A DNA stretch of 64,000 bases from the NCBI RefSeq assembly GCF_001439845.1, contig NZ_JYLO01000004.1, positions 1 through 64,000 of the forward strand. Reading direction: 5' to 3'. Shown in pieces: positions 39,306 to 58,361 of this stretch. Every line of letters begins with the position of its first letter. Position 1 is the first letter of the stretch. Position numbers and translations under genes: made by a program. The DNA comes from Pseudomonas lactis (GTDB lineage Bacteria > Pseudomonadota > Gammaproteobacteria > Pseudomonadales > Pseudomonadaceae). The notes under the pieces were generated by a model. That model did not search any database. It worked only from the letters and a program-made list of their open reading frames with translations, and was not told the DNA's origin.

Positions 39306-39534
39306 ACCTAACCACGATGCGAAGCGAGTAGCTCTTGATCTGCCGGTAACCACGATGCGAAGCGAGCCGCTCTTGATCTGCTCTTGATCTGCTTGTGATC
39401 TTGATCTCAGGCGCCCCGTTAAACCACGCTGGCCGAACGCAGGCTTGAATTCGTGGGTAACCCGGCAGGACGCCGGGTTAGCCGCCGTCAGGGCGGAACC
39501 CCAAGTAGCCGTTACCGCAGCAATGGATATATAC
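39306..39534 (+). repeat. Large structured repeat, copy 3 (deletion derivative)
   Basis: Begins with two tandem copies of the CCACGATGCGAAGCGAG boundary, followed by CTTGATCT-type short repeats. It retains the left part and hairpin a (arms TAACCCGGC and GCCGGGTTA, as in copy 6). It then jumps directly to the GTCAGGGCGG hairpin and the ATGGATAT end. Hairpin b and the ACTTTT hairpin are deleted. Confidence 0.8.
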
Positions 39535-39555
39535 CCAATCCAACTGTGTCGCCTG

Positions 39556-39682
39556 CCAGGCCGCCTTCGCGAGCAAGCCCGCTCCCACAGTTGGATTGTG
39601 GGGTGTCAGGTAGATATGGGGCGGCTGGCAGGTCGCCATCGCAGGCAAGCCAGCTCCCACAGCTGGATCGCGGGGGTGTCAG
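39556..39682. repeat. REP array, two units
   Basis: GCAAGCCCGCTCCCAC near 39573 and GCAAGCCAGCTCCCAC near 39645 are 72 bases apart, as in the array at 296-565. It follows copy 3 of the large repeat and ends before the Lrp gene. With copy 3 it fills the 406-base gap. Confidence 0.8.
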
Positions 39683-39707
39683 TAGGTAAGGCGCCGTAAG
39701 CCCCCCG

Positions 39708-40178
39708 TCAACCCGGCAACGGAATCACCCGCAACGGCCGCACCGACTTGTACGAAAAACTCGAATAAATCTCCTTGACGCAGGGCAACGTCTGCAAAAC
39801 CTCCCGCGCAAACTCACCAAACGACTCCAGGTCCTTGGCCACCACCTCCAGCAAAAAGTCATAGCGCCCTGAAACGTTATGGCACGCCACAATCTCCGGA
39901 ATCGCCAACAGCCGCTGCTCGAACGCCCGGGCGATTTCCTGGGTGTGGCTCTCCATCATGATGCTGACAAACGCAGTCACCCCATAACCCAGCGCCTTGG
40001 GAGAAAGGATCGCCTGATAGCCACTGATCACACCGCTCTCCTCCAGGGTGCGCACCCGGCGCCAGCACGGTGAGGTGGTGAGGGCCACCCGCTCTGCCAA
40101 CTCGGCCACGGTCAGGCGGGCGTTGCCTTGCAACGCGTTTAAAAGGGTTTTGTCCGTACGGTCCAGCTTGATGGGCAT
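39708..40178 (-). CDS. mdeR: Lrp/AsnC regulator, probable activator of methionine gamma-lyase
   Basis: 156 residues: an N-terminal AsnC helix-turn-helix (LDRTDKTLLNALQGNARLTV to TTSPCWRRVRTLEESGVI) and a C-terminal RAM ligand domain (FVSIMMESHT, GRYDFLLEVV). AGAGG precedes the ATG by six bases. It is divergent from a methionine gamma-lyase, the arrangement known for mdeR-mdeA in Pseudomonas putida. Confidence 0.85.
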   Translation of the reverse strand: MPIKLDRTDKTLLNALQGNARLTVAELAERVALTTSPCWRRVRTLEESGVISGYQAILSPKALGYGVTAFVSIMMESHTQEIARAFEQRLLAIPEIVACHNVSGRYDFLLEVVAKDLESFGEFAREVLQTLPCVKEIYSSFSYKSVRPLRVIPLPG

Positions 40179-40301
40179 AACGTGCCTCTAATCATTATTT
40201 TTATCGGTGTTTGATCCACAAACGCGGGTTTTTCCAGGCTTTTTTGCAAGGTTCATCTGTGGTTATGAGCATAGCATTGTAGGAAATAAGGAGCGCCCGA
40301 C

Positions 40302-41546
40302 ATGCACACTAAACACACCAGCTTCGGCTTTTCTACCCGTGCCATCCACCACGGCTATGACCCTCTTGACCACCACGGCGCCCTCGTCCCGCCCATCTAC
40401 CTGTCGGCCACCTTCGCCTTCCCCACTGTCGAATACGGCGCCGCCTGCTTTGCCGGCGAAGCCAGCGGCCACTTCTATACGCGCATTTCCAACCCCACCC
40501 TGGCCCTGCTGGAGTCACGCATGGCCAGTCTGGAGAACGGCGAAGCCGCCGTGGCATTCAGCTCCGGTATGGGCGCGATTGCCGCGACGTTCTGGACCCT
40601 GTTGCGCCCAGGCGACGAGATCATCGTCAGCCAGACGCTTTATGGTTGTACCTTCGCCCTGTTGCACCATGGCCTGGGCGAATTCGGCATCAAGGTGCGG
40701 CATGTCGACCTGACCGACCTGGCCGCCCTGCAAGCAGCCTTCTCCCCGGCCACCCGCATGGTCTACTGCGAGACCCCGGCCAACCCCACCCTGCGCCTGA
40801 TCGACATCGCCGCCGTGGCCGAACTGGCTCATCAACAGCCGAACATCACCGTGGTGGTCGATAACACTTACTGCACCCCCTACCTGCAACGCCCCCTGGA
40901 ACTGGGCGCCGATGTGGTGGTGCACTCGGCCACCAAATACCTCAGCGGCCACGGCGACATCACCGCAGGCATCGCGGTGAGCAACCAGGCCTTGGCCCAG
41001 CGCATTCGCCTGCAAGGACTCAAGGACTTGACCGGCGCGGTGATGTCACCCCAGGACGCCGCGTTGTTGATGCGCGGCCTCAAGACCCTGGGCCTGCGCA
41101 TGGACCGCCATTGCAGCAACGCCCAGGCGGTGGCCGAGGCGTTGCAGGCACACCCTGCGGTGCAGTGGGTGACCTACCCCGGGCTGCGTTCTTTCCCACA
41201 GTACGAATTGGCAAACCGACAAATGAAACTGCCCGGCGGCATGATCGCCTTTGAACTCAAGGGTGGCATCGAGACCGGCCAGCGCTTCATGAACGCGCTG
41301 CAACTGTTCACCCGCGCGGTCAGCCTGGGGGATGCCGAATCACTGGCCCAACACCCGGCGAGCATGACCCACTCCACCTACACCCCCGAGCAACGGGCGC
41401 AGCACGGTATCAGCGAGGGCCTGGTACGTTTGTCGGTGGGGCTGGAAGACGTCGCCGACCTGCTGGCGGATATCCAACAAGCCCTGGCCAAGTGCAACGG
41501 TGCCAACCTGCGGCCCACCACGACAGCGGCGTACGCGCTGAAATAG
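40302..41546 (+). CDS. mdeA: Methionine gamma-lyase-like PLP enzyme
   Basis: 414 residues of the Cys/Met metabolism PLP family. The active-site Cys of methionine gamma-lyases is present in SQTLYGCTFALLHHGLGEFG (near 113-132), rather than the residue seen in cystathionine enzymes. The PLP Lys lies in VVHSATKYLSGHGDITAG (near 207-224), and the N-terminal HFYTRISNPT is conserved. The enzyme splits methionine to methanethiol, 2-oxobutyrate and ammonia. AAGGAG lies eight bases before ATG. The divergent Lrp gene supports regulation by a sulfur amino acid. Confidence 0.88.
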   Translation: MHTKHTSFGFSTRAIHHGYDPLDHHGALVPPIYLSATFAFPTVEYGAACFAGEASGHFYTRISNPTLALLESRMASLENGEAAVAFSSGMGAIAATFWTLLRPGDEIIVSQTLYGCTFALLHHGLGEFGIKVRHVDLTDLAALQAAFSPATRMVYCETPANPTLRLIDIAAVAELAHQQPNITVVVDNTYCTPYLQRPLELGADVVVHSATKYLSGHGDITAGIAVSNQALAQRIRLQGLKDLTGAVMSPQDAALLMRGLKTLGLRMDRHCSNAQAVAEALQAHPAVQWVTYPGLRSFPQYELANRQMKLPGGMIAFELKGGIETGQRFMNALQLFTRAVSLGDAESLAQHPASMTHSTYTPEQRAQHGISEGLVRLSVGLEDVADLLADIQQALAKCNGANLRPTTTAAYALK

Positions 41547-41776
41547 CGCCCAAACCCAAGCGTTTTGCGGTGCCTGGGCGGTGATCGGAAGGATCCGACT
41601 AAGGATCCGACTGCCGCTGTACCTGCTTAATGTTTTTTTTTCGCAGATTGGATCCCCCTCCTTCAGCCAGCCTGTACTAGCATGTCAGCGGCGGGACGCA
41701 CTATCACTGCAGGTTATTCACATTAGTTACCTTCTTAATCCCCGTCGCTATAAGGCCCAATACCTGCACGAAACTC

Positions 41777-42460
41777 ATGGACGAATTGATGAACTCACAC
41801 CTGTTCCCACAGATAGGCAAGGTCATCGCCAGCACCGGCAGCCGCCATTTCCCACGCATGCTGCATGACCTGATCCTTACCCAACTGGCAGTGGACGCCA
41901 CCCATATCACCCAATTGCACGTCAGCCGCGAAGGCCTTGGCCGTCGCAAAATCAGCCCGGTGTACACCGATTCGGTGGCGGCCCTGGACAGCGAGCAACT
42001 CGCCGCACAACTGCACCTCACGCGCCGCAAGGACGATGTGCGCTATGTACTGTCGGTGTACCGCTCCCACCCGTCCGAGAGTTTTTCTGCGCAAGAACGC
42101 AGCATGCTCCAGGACTTCTCCACGCTGTTGCTGCCCATGGTGGAAAAACACATCACCGCGCTGCAGCCATCGCTCTCGGACAGCCCGTCGGCAGAGCCGC
42201 AACACCAGGGCATCGATACCTTGCGCCGACGTATCCAGGAGCGCCTGGTGCAATCGGGGCTGACCTTGTCCAACCGTGAACTGGAAGTGTGCGTAGGCCT
42301 GCTGGCCGGGCGCACCGCGCCGGAGTTGGCCGAACAACTGGCGTTGAAGGTCAACACCATCGAGAGCTACCTCAAGCGTGCGGCGATCAAGTTGGGGATC
42401 AGCGGGCGGCATTCGTTGTTGCGCTGGATGTACTCGACCGAGTCTGACACGGCCCCATAG
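41777..42460 (+). CDS. viscBCR: LuxR-type regulator beside lipopeptide export genes
   Basis: 227 residues. The C-terminal LuxR helix-turn-helix (about 160-220) contains LSNRELEVCVGLLAGRTAPE and LKVNTIESYLKRAAIKLG. The N-terminal 150 residues have no recognisable autoinducer domain. In viscosin and massetolide producers a LuxR gene sits next to macAB downstream of the last NRPS gene and is needed for production; this gene has that position, convergent with macB. The ribosome site is weak, and ATG 41789 is an alternative start. Confidence 0.8.
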   Translation: MDELMNSHLFPQIGKVIASTGSRHFPRMLHDLILTQLAVDATHITQLHVSREGLGRRKISPVYTDSVAALDSEQLAAQLHLTRRKDDVRYVLSVYRSHPSESFSAQERSMLQDFSTLLLPMVEKHITALQPSLSDSPSAEPQHQGIDTLRRRIQERLVQSGLTLSNRELEVCVGLLAGRTAPELAEQLALKVNTIESYLKRAAIKLGISGRHSLLRWMYSTESDTAP

Positions 42461-42477
42461 GCCAAGCAAAAATCCCC

Positions 42478-42547
42478 GTGGGAGCTGGCTTGCGTGCGAT
42501 AGCGGTGGGTCAGCAACCCTGGGGAGACTGTCACACCGCTATCGCAG
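42478..42547. repeat. Imperfect REPIN after the LuxR gene
   Basis: Left arm with GGGAGCTGGCTTGCGTGCGA near 42480 and an inverted, truncated right arm near 42533-42547 (ACACCGCTATCGCA). The right arm has lost its outer part, possibly where the large repeat came in at 42586. Confidence 0.7.
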
Positions 42548-42585
42548 CATAGGTATCTACACAACTGTGCAGTTCGCCGCAGCCA

Positions 42586-42916
42586 CCGGTAACCACGATG
42601 CGAAGCGAGTAGCTCTTGATCTTGCTCTTGATCTGCTTGTGATCTTGATCTCAGGCGCCCCGTTAAACCACGCTGGCCGGAATTCGACAGGGATTTGGGG
42701 GGCAAACCGGCAGGGATGCCGGTTTAGCCGCCCCGCGCCATGGATGGCGCGTGGCGGCGGCCCCCCAAATCACTGGCGGATTACGGGCACACCGAGCCCA
42801 AGCGAGGTGCCGAGTGGTGGGGCAAGAGCCTTTTTGCTTACTTTTGGGCTCTTTTCAAAAGTGAGCCGCCGTCAGGGCGGAACCCTAAGTAGCCGTTACC
42901 GCAGCAATAGATATGC
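42586..42916 (+). repeat. Large structured intergenic repeat, copy 4
   Basis: A complete plus-strand copy, about 330 bases, from the CCGGTAACCACGATGCGAAG boundary to ATAGATATGCAC. The Y-shaped core is as in copy 1. The later hairpin is ACTTTTG/CAAAAGT (42840-42846 with 42856-42862), a paired change from copies 1 and 2. It is followed by REP units at 42935-43040 on the macB side. Together they fill the gap 42461-43042. Confidence 0.88.
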
Positions 42917-42934
42917 ACACAATCCAACTGTGTC

Positions 42935-43040
42935 GCCTGTCAGGCCGCCATCGCAGGCAAGCCAGCTCCCACATTTGGATCCTGGGGCGCCAGGGAGATA
43001 GGCGCCGGCTGTCAGGCCGTCACGGGAGCAAGCTCCCACA
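42935..43040. repeat. REP units between large repeat copy 4 and macB
   Basis: GCAAGCCAGCTCCCAC near 42957 and a shortened GGAGCAAGCTCCCAC near 43025-43040. The second ends three bases from the macB stop and is itself a hairpin, so it may help end macAB transcription. Confidence 0.75.
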
Positions 43041-43042
43041 AA

Positions 43043-45001
43043 TCAGTCCCTTGCCAATGCCTCTATCGGGTCCAACCGCGCCGCATTCCGCGCCGGTACA
43101 AAACCGAACACAATGCCGATCAACGTCGAACAGGCAAACGCGGTAACGATCGAGCCCACCGAAAACACCATTTCCCACTCCTTCACAAACAGCGAAAACA
43201 GGTAGCCGATGGCGTAGGACAGCGAGATCCCGATGATCCCGCCGATCAGGCACACCATCACCGCCTCCACCAGAAACTGCTGGCGAATATCCGATTGCCG
43301 CGCCCCCACGGCCATGCGAATCCCGATTTCACGGGTGCGCTCGGTGACCGACACCAGCATGATGTTCATCACGCCAATACCGCCCACCAGCAAAGAAATC
43401 ACCGCAATCAATGACAGCAGCAGCGCCAGGGAGCGGCTGGTTTTCTGTACCGTCTGCATGATGCTGTCGAGGTTGTTGGTGAAAAAATCCTTGGTGCCGT
43501 GGCGTTGCAGCATGAGCTTATTGACGTTGTCTTCCACCACCTTGCTCGGCTGGCCGTCCTTGATGCGCACGGTGATGCTGTCCAGATGACGCTGGCCCAG
43601 CAGACGCCCCGCCGCGGTTTCGTACGGCACCCACACGTTCAGGGCCTTGCTGGCGGCGAACATGTTTTTATTGTCCGCCGTCACCCCGATCACCGTGCAC
43701 GGCAGGTTGCCTATCAGGATCACCTGGCCCAGCGGGTCGATGTTCGGCCCGAACAGGCGCTGGCGGGTATTGTGGTCGATCACCACCACCTGGGCCTGGC
43801 GCCGTGCATCGCTTTCGCTGAAGGCAATGCCGGCTTCAAGCTTGAGGCCCTTGACCTTGAAGTAGCGATCACTGACACCATTGACCTGGGCGTCCAGGTC
43901 GATATTGCCGTAGCGCAACAACAGGTTGCGCCCCACCACCGGCGTGGCGCTGTCCACGTAATACAGCTGGTTCAGCGCCTCCACATCCGAGGGCATCAAG
44001 GTCTCGATGGCCGAGGCGCGGCTGTCGCCAAAACTGGTGCCGGAAAAGATATCGATGGTGTTGCTGCCGATGGCCTGGATGTCCTTGAGCACATAGCGCT
44101 TGGCGCCTTCGCCGATGGCCGAGATCGACACCACCGAAGTGATGCCGATGACAATGCCGAGCATGGTCAGCAAGGTGCGCATGCGGTGGGAGATCAGCGC
44201 CACCCACGCCATGTTGAACGCTTCCTTGAACAACCCCAGGCTCGCCACCAGGCGCCGCGCACCGCTGCGGCGGGGCTCGACCGGCGCCTCGGCGGGCAAC
44301 TCCAGGCCGACGCTGTCGTTGGCCTTGTCGCTGATGATCTCGCCATCACACACCTCGACAATGCGCTGGGCGTTCGCCGCGACCTTGGGGTCGTGGGTGA
44401 CGATAATCACGGTGTGCCCCGCCGCATGCAGCTCGGCGAGGATGCGCATCACCTCCTTGCCGCTGTGGGTGTCGAGGGCGCCGGTGGGTTCGTCAGCCAG
44501 GATCACTTCACCGCCGTTCATCAAGGCCCGCGCAATACTCACTCGCTGCTGTTGCCCGCCAGACAGCTGGCTGGGCCGATGGCTGGTATGGCCCGACAAG
44601 CCCAGGCGTGCCAGCAATTCCCCGGCGCGGCTATGGCGCTGGCTTTGCGGGGTGCCCGCGTAGATCGCCGGCATTTCCACATTGTGCAAAGCGCTCAGGT
44701 GCGCGAGCAAATGGTAACGCTGGAAGATAAACCCGAAGTAATCACGCCGCAGCTCCGCCAGTTGCTCATCGCCCAGGGAGCGGGTTTCGATGCCATTGAT
44801 CTTGTAGCTGCCGGCCGTGGCGTAATCCAGGCCGCCGAGGATGTTCATCAGGGTTGATTTACCCGAACCGGAGGCGCCGATAATCGCCAGCATTTCCCCG
44901 GCATGGATGCTCAGGTCGATGCCCTTGAGCGCAATGAATTCACGCTCGCCGGCCATGAAGCTGCGAGTGATGCCCTTGAGTTCCAACAGAGGCTGGCTCA
45001 T
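43043..45001 (-). CDS. macB: MacB: ABC transporter ATPase-permease, lipopeptide export
   Basis: 652 residues. The N-terminal ATPase has Walker A (IGASGSGKSTLMNILGG, near 38-54), the signature LSGGQQQR (near 144) and Walker B (VILADEPTGALD, near 165). A linker follows, then four membrane segments with a large periplasmic domain and the FtsX-like permease end (GGIGVMNIMLVSVTERTREI). MacB works with MacA and an outer-membrane TolC. Downstream of viscosin-type NRPS genes, MacAB homologues export the lipopeptide, which is the likely role here. Its start overlaps nothing; macA stops three bases before it. Confidence 0.92.
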   Translation of the reverse strand: MSQPLLELKGITRSFMAGEREFIALKGIDLSIHAGEMLAIIGASGSGKSTLMNILGGLDYATAGSYKINGIETRSLGDEQLAELRRDYFGFIFQRYHLLAHLSALHNVEMPAIYAGTPQSQRHSRAGELLARLGLSGHTSHRPSQLSGGQQQRVSIARALMNGGEVILADEPTGALDTHSGKEVMRILAELHAAGHTVIIVTHDPKVAANAQRIVEVCDGEIISDKANDSVGLELPAEAPVEPRRSGARRLVASLGLFKEAFNMAWVALISHRMRTLLTMLGIVIGITSVVSISAIGEGAKRYVLKDIQAIGSNTIDIFSGTSFGDSRASAIETLMPSDVEALNQLYYVDSATPVVGRNLLLRYGNIDLDAQVNGVSDRYFKVKGLKLEAGIAFSESDARRQAQVVVIDHNTRQRLFGPNIDPLGQVILIGNLPCTVIGVTADNKNMFAASKALNVWVPYETAAGRLLGQRHLDSITVRIKDGQPSKVVEDNVNKLMLQRHGTKDFFTNNLDSIMQTVQKTSRSLALLLSLIAVISLLVGGIGVMNIMLVSVTERTREIGIRMAVGARQSDIRQQFLVEAVMVCLIGGIIGISLSYAIGYLFSLFVKEWEMVFSVGSIVTAFACSTLIGIVFGFVPARNAARLDPIEALARD

Positions 45002-45004
45002 GAC

Positions 45005-46156
45005 TCAACTCCCCGCCACGGCAGGCGTGGCGTCGCCGATCACCACGGTGTCGCCCTCGGCCAGGCCATCAAGGATCTGCACTTTGACGTTGTTGTTGAT
45101 ACCGGTCTTCACCGTGCGGGCCACCGCCTTGCCCTTGGCATCCAGCACCCGCACTTCGTAGCGGCCATCGGCATTGCGCACACCCAGCGCCGCCACGGGC
45201 ACCATCAGCGCGGCCTCGGCGGTGTCGAGCACGATGCGCACCTGGGCGGTCATGGCAATGCGCAGGCGGTGGTCGGGGTTGGGCACGTCGAACAACGCGT
45301 TGTAGAACACCGCGGTGTTTTGCTTCGGCGTGCCGGCGGTCTGGGTTTCAAGGAAGTTCTGCGGCGCCGGCTCAGTGCCGCGCAGCTTGGCGTAATAGCG
45401 CTTGTCCGCCTCGCCGAGGATGGTGAAGTACACCTGCTGGCCGGGGCTGATATGAATCACATCCGCTTCCGACACTTGGGCCTTGACGGTCATGGTGTCC
45501 AGGTCTGCCAGCTTGAGCAGCACGGGCGCCAACTGGCTGGCAATCACGGTCTGGCCTTCCTGGGTGACGATGCCCACCACATCGCCGTCGATGGGCGCGT
45601 TGATGCGGGTGTAGGCCAGGTTGACCTTGGCGGTGTCGATCTGGATGTGCGCGCTCTTGATCTGTGCGTCCAGAGACAGCAGGTTGGCCTGTTGTACCTG
45701 GTAGGTCGATTCGGCGTCTTCGAAATCCTGGCGTGACACCGACTCATCGGCCTGCAAGCCTTTGTAGCGCTCATACACGGACTTGGCCTGCTTGAGCTGC
45801 GCGGCGGTCGCGCGGCGTTGGGCCTGGAGGTTTTCTTCATCGACCTGGGCTTTGCGCAGGGTGTTCTGCAGGACTAGCGGGTCGATTTCGGCCAGCCATT
45901 GGCCCTTCTTTACCTTGTCGCCGACTTTGACTTTCAGCGACTTGAGCTGGCCGGAGACTTGGGCGCCGACGTCGACTTGTTTGACGCCCTCCAGCAGGCC
46001 GGTGGCCAATACCGCGTTTTCGATATCGCCGCGTTCGGCGGTGGCGGTGAGGTATTGGGGGGCGTCGGCGGGGGCGTTTACGGTGTAAATGGCCAGGCCG
46101 ATTGCCACGGCCGCTATAGCCAGAATGCCGATTTTGCGGAATTTAGACGTTTGCAT
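45005..46156 (-). CDS. macA: MacA: membrane fusion protein, lipopeptide export
   Basis: 383 residues from ATG 46156 (MQTSKFRKIGILAIAAVAIG), with one N-terminal membrane anchor at about 8-28. The adaptor parts follow in order: lipoyl half (GLLEGVKQVDVGAQVSGQL), coiled hairpin (about 95-165), second lipoyl half (YTRINAPIDGDVVGIV) and beta-barrel. It joins MacB to a TolC-type channel. The start is separated from the NRPS stop by 891 bases holding two large repeats, so it may have its own promoter there. Confidence 0.92.
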   Translation of the reverse strand: MQTSKFRKIGILAIAAVAIGLAIYTVNAPADAPQYLTATAERGDIENAVLATGLLEGVKQVDVGAQVSGQLKSLKVKVGDKVKKGQWLAEIDPLVLQNTLRKAQVDEENLQAQRRATAAQLKQAKSVYERYKGLQADESVSRQDFEDAESTYQVQQANLLSLDAQIKSAHIQIDTAKVNLAYTRINAPIDGDVVGIVTQEGQTVIASQLAPVLLKLADLDTMTVKAQVSEADVIHISPGQQVYFTILGEADKRYYAKLRGTEPAPQNFLETQTAGTPKQNTAVFYNALFDVPNPDHRLRIAMTAQVRIVLDTAEAALMVPVAALGVRNADGRYEVRVLDAKGKAVARTVKTGINNNVKVQILDGLAEGDTVVIGDATPAVAGS

Positions 46157-46196
46157 GGTTGGCTTCTTGATTGAGTACAAATGCGTGGCTAGGGCC

Positions 46197-46300
46197 CTTG
46201 GTGTGGGAGCTGGTTTGCCGGCGATGGCGGCCTGACAGCCGACCCCTGTCTACCTGACACCCCGCGATCAACCTGTGGGAGCGGGCTTGCTCGCGAAGGC
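46197..46300. repeat. REP units upstream of macA
   Basis: GGGAGCTGGTTTGCCGGCGA near 46202 and GGGAGCGGGCTTGCTCGCGA near 46276, about 73 bases apart. They lie on the 3' side of large repeat copy 5, which is on the minus strand. Confidence 0.75.
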
Positions 46301-46336
46301 GGCCTTTTGGTCGACCATTTCGTTGGGTTGGAATGA

Positions 46337-46654
46337 GTACATATCCATTGCTGCGGTAACGGCCACTTAGGGTTCCGCTCTGACAGCGGCTCACTTTTGA
46401 AAAGCGCAAAAGTAAGCAAAACGCTCTTGCCCCACCACTCGGCACCTCGCCTAGGCTCGGTGTGCCCGTAATCCGCCAGTGATTTGGGGGGCCGCCGCCA
46501 CGCGCCATCCATGGCGCGGGGCGGCTAAACCGGCATCCCTGCCGGTTTACCCCCCAAATCCCTGTCGAATTCCGGCCAGCGTGGTTTAACGGGGCGCCTG
46601 AGATCAAAAGCAGATCAAGATCAAGAGCGGCTCGCTTCGCATCGTGGTTACCGG
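46337..46654 (-). repeat. Large structured intergenic repeat, copy 5
   Basis: A complete minus-strand copy, from the GAGTACATATCC end to the GCTTCGCATCGTGGTTACC boundary. The later hairpin is ACTTTTG/CAAAAGT (46393-46399 with 46406-46412). The following short hairpin is CCGCT/AGCGG, where copies 2-4 have CCGCC/GGCGG: a paired change. Confidence 0.88.
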
Positions 46655-46721
46655 GGGCATGCCTGCCCCCACATATCTCACCGAGTTCACCTTCAAAAAC
46701 CGGTCGGCTATAAGGCCGCCG

Positions 46722-47001
46722 CGCTCTGCTTTTGATCTCCAATCGCCCCGTTAAACCACGCTGGCCGAACGCAGGTTTTTCAGCGTGGGTAACCCGGCAG
46801 GACGCCGGGTTAGCCGCACTGGGCCATGGATGGCCCATTGCGGCGGCCCACGCTGCAAAACCTGCGTTCGGGCACACCGAGCCTAGGCGAGGTGCCGAGT
46901 GGTGGGGCGAAGGCCTTTTGGTTACTTTTGGGCCTTTCCAAAAGTGACCCGCTGTCAGAGCGGAACCATAAGTGGCCGTTACCGCAGGAATGGATATGTA
47001 C
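46722..47001 (+). repeat. Large structured repeat, copy 6 (second sequence subfamily)
   Basis: Faces copy 5 head to head, 68 bases away. The outer stem differs wholly from the copy 1 type: 46766-46789 pairs with 46847-46870 (23 pairs, one mismatch). Hairpin a is TAACCCGGC/GCCGGGTTA (46790-46798 with 46804-46812). Hairpin b is 46813-46825 with 46832-46844, keeping the same C/T mismatch and the same ATGGAT loop as copy 1. The last hairpin is ACTTTTGG/CCAAAAGT. With copy 5 and its REP units it fills the 891-base gap between macA and the NRPS gene; no gene was seen there. Confidence 0.85.
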
Positions 47002-47047
47002 ACAGACAACCCCCTATTGCCCCCACATTTGGATCGGTGCCCCCCCC

Positions 47048-58357
<11,310 letters not shown>

Positions 58358-58361
<4 letters not shown>

